Assembly: GCA_023400235.1 (NCBI GenBank)
Contig: JAEXFI010000047.1
Location: forward strand, 1-64,000
Source: Bacillota bacterium
Lineage (GTDB): Bacteria > Bacillota > Clostridia > Acetivibrionales > DSM-1351
DNA length: 64,000 nucleotides
Direction of reading: 5' to 3'
Below the pieces are notes generated by a model. That model saw nothing but the letters and a program-made list of their open reading frames with translations, was not told where the DNA came from and searched no databases. Position 1 is the stretch's first letter, and each line of letters begins with the position of its first letter. Positions 42,554 through 49,624 of this stretch are shown here, piece by piece. Made by a program: the position numbers and the translations under genes.

Positions 42554-43397
42554 AAGCTTCTTCCAACATCCTCTCCAACCCGGAATAATCGTTCTCAGGT
42601 CTCTTTTGTTTTGCCATGCCCAGCAATTTTTGTGAAAGCAGCATATATAACTGTCTGTCCTTTACGCCCAAGCTGGACAAATTACGCTCCACCGTTTCAA
42701 TATCACAGCGCTCCACAGGTCCTGTCAAGGCTTGTATCCTCCCCTGCCCGGCAACATTTTTTATTGTTCCTTCCATTAATGGGTTCAAGGCAAGGCCGGC
42801 ACTTTCCTCATCAAAACCGCAGCCTTTAAGCAAATCTATTCCCGTTTGCAGCAGCGCAAGCATGAAATTTCCCGCAAACACGGCAGCACTATGATAGGCT
42901 CCCTTGTTATAAGGAGAAATCACCTGTACCGGGTTGCCCAGTCCCCTGATGAGGGCTTCCATTTCGTCCAGCTTCCCAGGAGTGCCCTCCAGGGTAAAAA
43001 AGGCCTTATCTAGTTGTCTGTGAGAATTAAACCTGTCGCTGATTCCTAAAACAGGATGGATAGAATAACCAAAAGCATCATGATTATCAATATTTGAAAA
43101 TATTAATGATGATATAGAACCACTACAGTGACATATTATTTTATTTCTGATGGGCAGACTTCCAATGTAATCCCATACTTCTCCGATTGCTCCATCGGGA
43201 ACCGTGAGAAAAAGAGTATCACTTGCCTCTACAATGCCTTTCACGTCGTTAAAAACGGTTGTGCCTGTAAATTCCGCCGCCATCAACGCAGAATGCGGAT
43301 TTTTACTATAATACCCCGATACCTCCATATTGTGCTCACAGAAGTATTTACCCAGGGAAAATCCTACTTTTCCTGCACCTATAAATCCAATTTTCAT
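42528..43397 (-). CDS. panG: Rossmann/DUF2520 protein, probable PanG ketopantoate reductase
   Basis: 289 residues from ATG 43397, after GGGAGGTGATATTT; the longer frame lacks support. NADP-type Rossmann motif KIGFIGAGKVGFSLGKYF, then FLTVPDGAIGEVW, CHCSGS and the C-terminal helical DUF2520 part (YHSAAVFAGNFMLALL). It differs from PanE. A DUF2520-type protein, PanG, replaces PanE in some bacteria, and this gene heads panB-panC-panD, which otherwise lack a ketopantoate reductase here. Function therefore inferred from family and context. Confidence 0.75.
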   Translation of the reverse strand: MKIGFIGAGKVGFSLGKYFCEHNMEVSGYYSKNPHSALMAAEFTGTTVFNDVKGIVEASDTLFLTVPDGAIGEVWDYIGSLPIRNKIICHCSGSISSLIFSNIDNHDAFGYSIHPVLGISDRFNSHRQLDKAFFTLEGTPGKLDEMEALIRGLGNPVQVISPYNKGAYHSAAVFAGNFMLALLQTGIDLLKGCGFDEESAGLALNPLMEGTIKNVAGQGRIQALTGPVERCDIETVERNLSSLGVKDRQLYMLLSQKLLGMAKQKRPENDYSGLERMLEEAYEKYSRNI

Positions 43398-43402
43398 AAA
43401 TA

Positions 43403-43597
43403 TCACCTCCCAAAAGCTTGAGGGGTGAAACTCCTTGGGTCCCATTCCATATGGATATGAGCCGCCTTTCAAAAATAAAATAAAATCTGACGCTGATGTA
43501 GTTTCATGTCAAACAGTAACTTACTTTATTACTGTTTCTGACTTTTGGAATACTACCCATTCAGTCTAATATAGCATTTTTTACCCGGCATTGTAAA
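43403..43597 (-). promoter_or_regulatory. pan operon promoter and structured leader
   Basis: On the minus strand TTTACA (43592-43597) and TATATT (43568-43573) are 18 bp apart. The leader holds a hairpin AAACAGTAA / TTACTGTTT (43511-43537), and just before panG TCACCcCTC pairs with GGGaGGTGA (43403-43428, 8-nt loop), covering the whole Shine-Dalgarno. An RNA motif called pan is known upstream of pan operons in Firmicutes; I cannot confirm a match. Confidence 0.5.
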
Positions 43598-43682
43598 GGC
43601 TTTGGAGCATAAGCACCAACAGTGCATCACCCCTTCACCGGCGATGCACCTGCGTAGTTGGCTCAATGTGCGAAAATGCCGG
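43585..43682. other. Nested inverted-repeat element
   Basis: Four nested arm pairs: CCGGCATT/AATGCCGG (outermost), GAG/CTC, CCAAC/GTTGG and GTGCATC/GATGCAC around a 14-nt loop. It lies between the FMN-enzyme stop and the pan promoter, whose -35 falls inside it. No T-run follows on either strand. Structured RNA, operator or remnant of a mobile hairpin; unknown. Confidence 0.6.
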
Positions 43683-43701
43683 ATATTCAGCTTCCTCCTT
43701 A

Positions 43702-44604
43702 CTAGCTTCTTCTGATTACCGTGGGATCTATATGCCTGATATCAGCGGAACAGGTACGAGCCATGACACCTGCCAGTTCCCTGGTAATTGCCTTCAGCTT
43801 CTTTTCTACTCCTGCCGAACCCTCTTCAGCCAGAGGCGTCATCAGGGCACGCCCCACCGAAACTGCCGTGGCTCCCAGGGCCAGGGCCTTAAATACGTCG
43901 TAACCGTTCATAACACCACAGTCTACAAAAACAGGTATACTGTTCCCGGTTATCTTTACAATTTCAGGCAGTATCATTAATGGCGGCACTGCATAATCCA
44001 TTATTCCGTGGTGATGAGAAACAACAATCCCCTTTACTCCTGCCTCCATGCACTTATAGGTGTCTTCTGCGCTTAACACCCCTTTTATTATAAAGGGCAG
44101 TTTAGTCGCCTTTACAAAGCCTTTTACTTCATCAATCGTCTTTCCGGACATGGGAAGTCCAAAAACGCTGTCATATTGTCCGCTGCCGTCAAATGCATGG
44201 TCAATATCCATTCCTACGGCTAAGGCTCCGCATTTTTCGGCATGTTCAAGCTTTTTATATATTACATTGTTATCGGCATGGGGCTTTATTATTTTAATAG
44301 TCCGGGCTCCGGTTGCAGTAATTGCCTCCAGCTCAGCTTCATCTCCCATACCCGTCCACATTACCGCGTTGGCAGCATATGCCCCTTTAGCCATTTCAGC
44401 CATACCGTCCGGTCTGCTTCCATTCAGATGTGACAATGCCGCAGTCATAACAGGTGTTGAGAAGCTTTCTCCATATAGTTCAAGTCCCATAGCCGGCAGC
44501 ACCGAATCAAAATGACGCATTTCTATCAAAAGTGAATCAAAATATTGGCGGGTTATTTGATTGGAATCCCCTGCCCTGTGATTTTGTGATGTATCCTGTT
44601 TCAT
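43702..44604 (-). CDS. FMN-dependent alpha-hydroxy-acid oxidoreductase
   Basis: 300 residues of the lactate/glycolate oxidase family, TIM barrel. Present: FSTPVMTAALSHLNG, a Lys in LPFIIKGVLSAEDTYKC, catalytic His region VVSHHHGIMDYAVPPL, and phosphate-binding VDCGVMNGYDVFKALALGATAVSVGRAL. The usual NHGGRQLD is altered to SHHHGIMDY, so the substrate may differ from simple lactate. Ribosome site GGAGGGAAA. Single gene. Confidence 0.87.
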   Translation of the reverse strand: MKQDTSQNHRAGDSNQITRQYFDSLLIEMRHFDSVLPAMGLELYGESFSTPVMTAALSHLNGSRPDGMAEMAKGAYAANAVMWTGMGDEAELEAITATGARTIKIIKPHADNNVIYKKLEHAEKCGALAVGMDIDHAFDGSGQYDSVFGLPMSGKTIDEVKGFVKATKLPFIIKGVLSAEDTYKCMEAGVKGIVVSHHHGIMDYAVPPLMILPEIVKITGNSIPVFVDCGVMNGYDVFKALALGATAVSVGRALMTPLAEEGSAGVEKKLKAITRELAGVMARTCSADIRHIDPTVIRRS

Positions 44605-44829
44605 TGGTTTCCCTCCTGCGGGTTCGTGTGCTTTGTTAAAATTTTTATAGTTGTAGTTTACTCCTTTATTGTTATTATGTCTATTTCTTTACTCCCCTTC
44701 CTGTACGAGCAGCTTTGCTTAAAATTTTTATACCTTGAGAGTTTTTTATATGATTACCGCTTTTAGAATTTTTTTATTAAATACGGTTAAAATAACCTTT
44801 ACATATTTATTAGTTTGGAGAATACTCTC

Positions 44830-45678
44830 GTGGAATATTTTTGGACAAATACAGTTTGGTACGTATTGCTTGGGCTTGTAACAATATTTGAGCTGATAAT
44901 CATATTCCGTAAAGCAAAAAATGTCAGGTTCACACTTGCCTTTTATCTGACTGTAACAGGAATCACTCTTGCGGCGGAAATAACCCTGTTTTTTGTTTTC
45001 AGTGCATATGATTACTACCCTAAAATAATAACCTCCTCCTATTACGACGATGAGCTGACAGGAAATCTCTTCTCACAGTTTTCAGCCTCGGCAACCGCGC
45101 TGCTGGTTCCGGTTTTCAACCTGAGTTCCTATTGGATGCTCATCTTTGCAGGAGCCTACGGAATAATCGAAGAGATATTTCTGGCCCTGGGTATATACAG
45201 CCATAACTGGTATCGCACCTGGATGACTTTGTTGGGAATGTCAGCACTTTTCTGGATAGTTAAAAAGAACTATTTCATAAGCATCAAAAAGTCCAGCAGG
45301 CTGCTGCACTATATCAACATATACTTTTCACTGATAACACTTGTGGTCATCACAATCTGCTGGGGCCTGATACTGAGCGGCAGGCAGAGCTACAGCAGGG
45401 CTCTGGGTGAAAACCCCGTATCCAGCCCTTATCTGGTTTCAAATTTGTATACCACCCCGATTTTTATCAGCCTGATGATAATGTATTTCAGGAAGTGGAA
45501 GCTATACGGCAAAGCCTTGGTCATTGTGCTTTTATATATTATTACTTATATTCTAGAGTACCTGCATGTTATATACTTCTACAATGTGTGGTGGTACCTT
45601 ATGGCCACAACCCTGCTGATTTTCGGTGCATATTTTTCAATCGTCCTCATGGACCATCTCTACAAAAGCGAAAGCTGA
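44830..45678 (+). CDS. Unknown polytopic membrane protein
   Basis: 282 residues, not recognised. About seven or eight hydrophobic helices separated by short loops, rich in Trp and Tyr (WYVLLGLVTIFELIIIF, YWMLIFAGAYGIIEEIFLALGI, WWYLMATTLLIFGAYF). I prefer GTG 44830, 9 nt after TTTGGAG, over the upstream TTG, which overlaps that site. No catalytic motif seen. The 225-bp gap before it is AT-rich and should hold the divergent promoters. Confidence 0.7.
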   Translation: MEYFWTNTVWYVLLGLVTIFELIIIFRKAKNVRFTLAFYLTVTGITLAAEITLFFVFSAYDYYPKIITSSYYDDELTGNLFSQFSASATALLVPVFNLSSYWMLIFAGAYGIIEEIFLALGIYSHNWYRTWMTLLGMSALFWIVKKNYFISIKKSSRLLHYINIYFSLITLVVITICWGLILSGRQSYSRALGENPVSSPYLVSNLYTTPIFISLMIMYFRKWKLYGKALVIVLLYIITYILEYLHVIYFYNVWWYLMATTLLIFGAYFSIVLMDHLYKSES

Positions 45679-45745
45679 CAAACATATAATGTTTCTGGTA
45701 AATACTGATTTCCATCGGTGGAAGAAAATCAAAAAAGCTCCTGAG

Positions 45746-46111
45746 CTATTTTGCGGGCTTGCTGTTACAGGGGTTGAGCATTTGCTCCTCTCCCCACTGG
45801 TTGATAATATCCAGCGCAGGAAGTAATTCCTTGCAGCGCTCCGTCAAGGAATATTCCACATGGGGAGGTATGTGGGTTATTTCCCTTCTGTCTATAAGTC
45901 CATGCTCCTCCAGCCCTTGGAGGGAACGGGTCAGCATAATGTTTGTAATACCTGTCAGACGGCGTTTCAGCTCATTGTACCGGAGGCCTTCCACTGTGGA
46001 GAGTTCCCAAATAATCGGCAGTCTCCACTTTCCGCCTATTATTTCCAGGGCGTGAGTTACTGCACATTTATTGCAGTATACAGGTTTTTCACTTTTGGTT
46101 ACTTTATTCAT
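45746..46111 (-). CDS. HxlR family regulator
   Basis: 121 residues. HxlR winged helix: ALEIIGGKWRLPIIWEL, RYNELKRRLTGITNIMLTRSLQGLEEHGLIDRR, then VEYSLTERCKELLPAL. An N-terminal Cys pair (YCNKCAVTHAL) includes the conserved Cys used by redox-sensing members. Divergent from an FMN reductase gene, the likely target. Confidence 0.92.
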   Translation of the reverse strand: MNKVTKSEKPVYCNKCAVTHALEIIGGKWRLPIIWELSTVEGLRYNELKRRLTGITNIMLTRSLQGLEEHGLIDRREITHIPPHVEYSLTERCKELLPALDIINQWGEEQMLNPCNSKPAK

Positions 46112-46268
46112 AGCCGGTTCCTTTTAAGGCACAAATATGTGCGTACTTGAAATAATGTTCCTTACTGTTAAAATAATTGTAACTGCATGGCGGGCTATTG
46201 TAAATAAGCATACTTAATTCTGTGATTACATAAGATTTCATAACTGTAAACTATAAGGAGAAGGATTT

Positions 46269-46883
46269 ATGAAGGTATTATTGGTAAATGGCAGTCCCAA
46301 CAAGGAGGGCTGTACCTACACAGCCCTGCAAGAGGTGGCTGGGGCCCTTGACAAAAACGGTATTGAAACCGTAATGTTTCACATTGGGAAAAAACCGGTG
46401 CAGGGCTGCACCGCCTGCAAGGCTTGTTATAAGCTTGGAAGCTGCGTTTTTAAGGATGAGCAGTACAATGAATTTATTGAAAGGGTAAAAGAAGCAGATG
46501 GAATCGTAGTGGGCTCACCTGTGTATTATGCAGGGCCTAACGGGTCTCTTTGTGCTTTGCTGGACAGGATATTTTATTCCTCAGGCTCACTCCTGACAAA
46601 TAAGCCTGCTGCGGCTGTGGTAAGCTGTAGAAGAGGCGGAGCAAGCGCATCCTTTGACAGGTTGAACAAGTATTTCACTATTAATCAGATGCCGGTAGTT
46701 ACCTCACAATACTGGAATTCCGTACACGGCTTTACTCCCGAGGATGTGAGAAAAGATCTGGAAGGGCTTCAGACAATGCGTACCCTGGGAAATAATATGG
46801 CGTGGATGCTAAAGACTATTTCAGGCTCCCAGCATCCTTATCCGGAAAGAGAACCACGTATGGCAACCCACTTTATACGATAG
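46269..46883 (+). CDS. NADPH-dependent FMN reductase-like flavoprotein
   Basis: 204 residues, flavodoxin-like fold: VLLVNGSPNKEGCTYTAL (FMN phosphate loop), a Cys-rich stretch GCTACKACYKLGSC, GIVVGSPVYYAGPNGSL and CRRGGASASFDRLNKYF. Such iron-sulfur-flavoprotein relatives reduce flavins, quinones or nitro compounds. The Cys spacing near residues 44-55 resembles, but is not clearly, an iron-sulfur site. Ribosome site AAGGAG. Likely controlled by the divergent HxlR protein. Confidence 0.87.
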   Translation: MKVLLVNGSPNKEGCTYTALQEVAGALDKNGIETVMFHIGKKPVQGCTACKACYKLGSCVFKDEQYNEFIERVKEADGIVVGSPVYYAGPNGSLCALLDRIFYSSGSLLTNKPAAAVVSCRRGGASASFDRLNKYFTINQMPVVTSQYWNSVHGFTPEDVRKDLEGLQTMRTLGNNMAWMLKTISGSQHPYPEREPRMATHFIR

Positions 46884-46892
46884 GAGATATTA

Positions 46893-46999
46893 GCTTGAAA
46901 GATACATGTTGTGTATCAAAGTGACTTTCAAGCAGCGAAAGCCACTGCGTGCCTTTCATTACTATTTGTGTACGCGCTAGGCGCGTAGATGTGAGGTTA
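46893..46999 (+). repeat. Three-hairpin leader repeat, tandem copy 1
   Basis: Arms GCTTGAAAG / CTTTCAAGC pair perfectly; inside them GATACA / TGTATC forms a small hairpin. Then GCAGCGAAAGCCACTGC and TACGCGCTAGGCGCGTA. It ends in GATGTGAG, a weakened ribosome site, and runs straight into copy 2. Period 107 bp. Confidence 0.9.
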
Positions 47000-47104
47000 G
47001 CGTGAAAGATACATGTTGTGTATCAAAGTGACTTTCAAGCAGCGAAAGCCACTGCGTGCCTTTCATTACTATATGTGTACGCGCTATGCGCGTAGATGGG
47101 AGAT
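47000..47104 (+). repeat. Three-hairpin leader repeat, tandem copy 2
   Basis: Nearly identical to the preceding copy. It ends in GATGGGAGATAAT followed by the ATG of the monooxygenase-like gene, so the repeat supplies its Shine-Dalgarno. Confidence 0.9.
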
Positions 47105-47107
47105 AAT

Positions 47108-47395
47108 ATGATAGCAGTATATGCAAAATGCACGGTGCCCCAACACAACCAGGAAAAGTTCATCAGTATTGCAAAACAGCTGGTAGCAGAAACCATAAAG
47201 GAAAAAGGCAATATAAGCTATGAATTGATAAGGGATACCGGAGATTCTGCCGTTTTTGCCTTCATGGAAAGATGGGAGAGCCAGGAGATTCTTGACGCAC
47301 ATATGAATACCCCTCATTTCACTGCCCTTGTTCCCGCTATGGGCGAATTGCTGGATGGAGAGATGAAAGTCACTGTTTCTGAAATTCTTGCATAG
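47108..47395 (+). CDS. Antibiotic biosynthesis monooxygenase (ABM)-domain protein
   Basis: 95 residues, one dimeric ferredoxin-like ABM domain: MIAVYAKCTVPQHNQEKFISIAKQL, GNISYELIRDTGDSAVFAFMERWESQEILDAHMNTPHF. Relatives are small quinol monooxygenases or heme-degrading proteins; which one cannot be told. ATG 47108 is chosen because GGGAG ends five nt before it; the upstream in-frame ATG belongs to the leader repeat. May share a transcript with the FMN reductase. Confidence 0.87.
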   Translation: MIAVYAKCTVPQHNQEKFISIAKQLVAETIKEKGNISYELIRDTGDSAVFAFMERWESQEILDAHMNTPHFTALVPAMGELLDGEMKVTVSEILA

Positions 47396-47436
47396 GAAGA
47401 GCAGCATAACGGGCAAGCTAGCAAGACCTTTTAACG

Positions 47437-47485
47437 CTTTACCCTGGCTCTGTGGTGGAGAATCCATAACGGAGCCGGGGTAAAG
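47437..47485. terminator. Hairpin between convergent genes
   Basis: CTTTACCCtGGCTC and GAGCCgGGGTAAAG pair with one mismatch; the loop is 21 nt. No strong T-run, so termination is only probable. Confidence 0.6.
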
Positions 47486-47500
47486 TTACTAAATTTGCAG

Positions 47501-47878
47501 TTAATATGTGAATACTGCAAGCAGCAATAAAACTATTGTAGTTACCGCAAATCCCCATGTCTTCCAATACTTATAGAACATCGCTTCTATAAGTCCATAA
47601 ATTGAAAATAAAAGCACTATCAACATAGTTGTAAGATGCATATCCTTACGCAAAATGTAGGATGAAAATGATACAGTAAAAAATGCCATTCCAAAGAGCA
47701 GCATTAAAACGACTTTTAACCTGATCTTACTGTCAGCAATATCTTTTGGCAGTTCCTGATGCTGTTTTCTCGCCAACGTCAAGCCTTCATTCTTTAAAAG
47801 AAATACTGAATTTGTAATAACCTCAAAAGCTCCCAAAGACAGCAGCAGTGCTCTTAATATCTCCTCACCCCACGACAT
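47501..47878 (-). CDS. Small unknown membrane protein
   Basis: 125 residues, about four hydrophobic helices (ILRALLLSLGAFEVITNSVFLL; VVLMLLFGMAFFTVSFSSYIL; TTMLIVLLFSIYGLIEAMFY; FAVTTIVLLLLAVFTY) with a charged loop between the first two. Not recognised. Its ATG is 3 nt after the MarR stop, so it is translated with the regulator and is its most likely partner. Confidence 0.75.
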   Translation of the reverse strand: MSWGEEILRALLLSLGAFEVITNSVFLLKNEGLTLARKQHQELPKDIADSKIRLKVVLMLLFGMAFFTVSFSSYILRKDMHLTTMLIVLLFSIYGLIEAMFYKYWKTWGFAVTTIVLLLLAVFTY

Positions 47879-47881
47879 TGA

Positions 47882-48319
47882 CTATTCCCCCTCTGATAGA
47901 TTAGAAATGATTTTCTTTAATGATCGAAACAGTACATTAATTTCATCTTCGCCTAATCCTTTTAATGCTAAAGTGGATAAATCCTCTGCCTTTTTTTCAA
48001 TATTCTCGATTATACCCTTTGCTTTTGGAGTCAGCCTGACTACATATGATCTTCTATCATCAGAAGCCAGGTTTTTCTCAACATATTCTTTTTCAATTAA
48101 TTTGAAAATTACAGTGCCTGCAGTAGACCGATCCCCTAATAAGGCATCTGCTATTTGCGCCTGTGTCAACTGCTTTTTAGAATCCAGAAGCTTTAGTATG
48201 GCCCATTGAGACGTTGTAATGTTATAAGTCTCCAATTCTTTGTCCATTTTTCTTTTGATAAAACGAGCACTGGTATTTAGTAAATACCCCAGTATGTTTT
48301 GTATTTCCAGTGAAATCAC
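47882..48319 (-). CDS. MarR family regulator
   Basis: 145 residues. Winged-helix core TSQWAILKLLDSKKQLTQAQIADALLGDRSTAGTVIFKLIEKEYVEKNLASDDRRSYVVRLTPKG-like, with the DRR wing. The assigned GTG overlaps AGAGGTG; true initiation may be a few codons downstream. Operon with a small membrane protein; a large dyad directly upstream is the probable operator. Confidence 0.9.
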   Translation of the reverse strand: MISLEIQNILGYLLNTSARFIKRKMDKELETYNITTSQWAILKLLDSKKQLTQAQIADALLGDRSTAGTVIFKLIEKEYVEKNLASDDRRSYVVRLTPKAKGIIENIEKKAEDLSTLALKGLGEDEINVLFRSLKKIISNLSEGE

Positions 48320-48322
48320 CTC

Positions 48323-48367
48323 TTATTATAGTAAGTATACATATATTGTGTATGCATACTATAATAA
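48323..48367. promoter_or_regulatory. 45-bp dyad, probable MarR operator
   Basis: TTATTATAGTA (48323-48333) and TACTATAATAA (48357-48367) are exact inverted copies; inner TATACA and TGTGTA extend the symmetry. It ends next to the MarR start. Confidence 0.68.
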
Positions 48368-48480
48368 CTTACAATTGAGCATTAGTCAACAAAAATTTAC
48401 CAGCTGACCAGCTTGCTTACGGGGCACCAACTATTATCCCTTCCTTATTAACCGTGGTTATGTTTTCATGCCCCTTTACT

Positions 48481-49560
48481 CTACAATTCGTAAAAAACAC
48501 CATTAAGTACAACCCCTACAGGAACTATCCTCCTATTGAAGAAAACAGATTTTCCATAACAGTCCGTATAAACCGCTGGTAGATTCTCTATCCGGAAGGC
48601 CGTAGCATTCCGTATAGCAGATAAATCACACCAGCCCTCCAACTGCAATATACCGGCAGGCAGTTTTGTAACTCCATAAATAATGTCTGTCAGCGGCATG
48701 GCTGCCGCTAGCATTTTTGTCAAGGTGGTTGCCATATCATACACAAGGTTATCACGTGAGAGAGCATGCAGATCAGTACTTATGCATATTGGCCCTATAC
48801 CCTGCCCAAGGGCTTTTTTGCATACCTCAAAAGAAAAACTCCCTGCTCCATGACCCACATCCAGTACGACACCTCGTTCAATCAGGATTTTCAAGGATTC
48901 TGACGGCGTGCCGTCGTTATTCCACAAATCTCCCGCTCCATTGAAGCAGTGGGTCAAAATATCCCCCTTTTCCAAATAAGGTTCTATCTCCCTCAAGTAC
49001 GGAGGGTTTTCCCCAACGTGAACCATGAGGGGCAGGTTGGTCATTCGGGCAACCCTGCTGGCTATACGCAGCGGTTCCATGCCCTCATGGCGGATTACAC
49101 CCCTTGCCATCCTGACTTTTACTCCGCAGATTATGTCCCGGTTTGCTCCTATGGTTTTGACGGTATTCTCTATATCCAGATACTCCAGTACATTGTATTC
49201 GTGGTTAAATATGATACCTATTGGGCTGATGCATATAAAAAGCCTTATATTTGTCTTAATAGTCGGCTCTACATATTTTCGAAAACCACCAATTGTATAA
49301 TCACCTGTTGTACCTGCGTCTGCCAGAAGGCATACACCTGTCTTATAGCCTATGTCATCAGCCTTAATACCAAACATGCCAAAGCCGTCATTTATATGCG
49401 TGTGCAAATCAATCCAGCCAGGTGTGAGAAAAATTTCGGTTGAAGAAGCATAAGCATCAGTCTTGTCAACACAGTAACAGTCACCTTTTGCTCTCACCAC
49501 AGCAAAATCAAAACAATTGTTATCAGCATTATAAACTTTAACAGGTGTACCCTCCAGCAT
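48481..49560 (-). CDS. Amidohydrolase/deacetylase-type metallohydrolase
   Basis: 359 residues, TIM-barrel metal hydrolase: LTPGWIDLHTHIN (metal His pair), carbamylated-Lys region CGVKVRMARG, LMVHVGENPP, LTHCFNGAGD and the Asp in ICISTDLHALS. Similar to the EF_0837-type family, whose members act on acetylated or lactonised small molecules; substrate here unknown. It is the last gene after two glycosidases, 64 bp downstream of GH120. Ribosome site AGGAG. Confidence 0.83.
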   Translation of the reverse strand: MLEGTPVKVYNADNNCFDFAVVRAKGDCYCVDKTDAYASSTEIFLTPGWIDLHTHINDGFGMFGIKADDIGYKTGVCLLADAGTTGDYTIGGFRKYVEPTIKTNIRLFICISPIGIIFNHEYNVLEYLDIENTVKTIGANRDIICGVKVRMARGVIRHEGMEPLRIASRVARMTNLPLMVHVGENPPYLREIEPYLEKGDILTHCFNGAGDLWNNDGTPSESLKILIERGVVLDVGHGAGSFSFEVCKKALGQGIGPICISTDLHALSRDNLVYDMATTLTKMLAAAMPLTDIIYGVTKLPAGILQLEGWCDLSAIRNATAFRIENLPAVYTDCYGKSVFFNRRIVPVGVVLNGVFYEL

Positions 49561-49624
49561 ATCTCTGCTCCTATACTTGTCTTTTAATGGTAAACTAAAA
49601 AAGGCTGCAAATAGAGTATCTCCC

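Noticed and set aside
42143..42829. 228-residue plus-strand ORF across panB and panG
   Set aside because: Spans two conserved genes on the other strand, with antisense-type composition.
43585..43682. Cobalamin, c-di-GMP or ZTP riboswitch upstream of the pan operon
   Set aside because: The conserved core sequences of these classes, as I know them, are not present; only nested pairing is seen.
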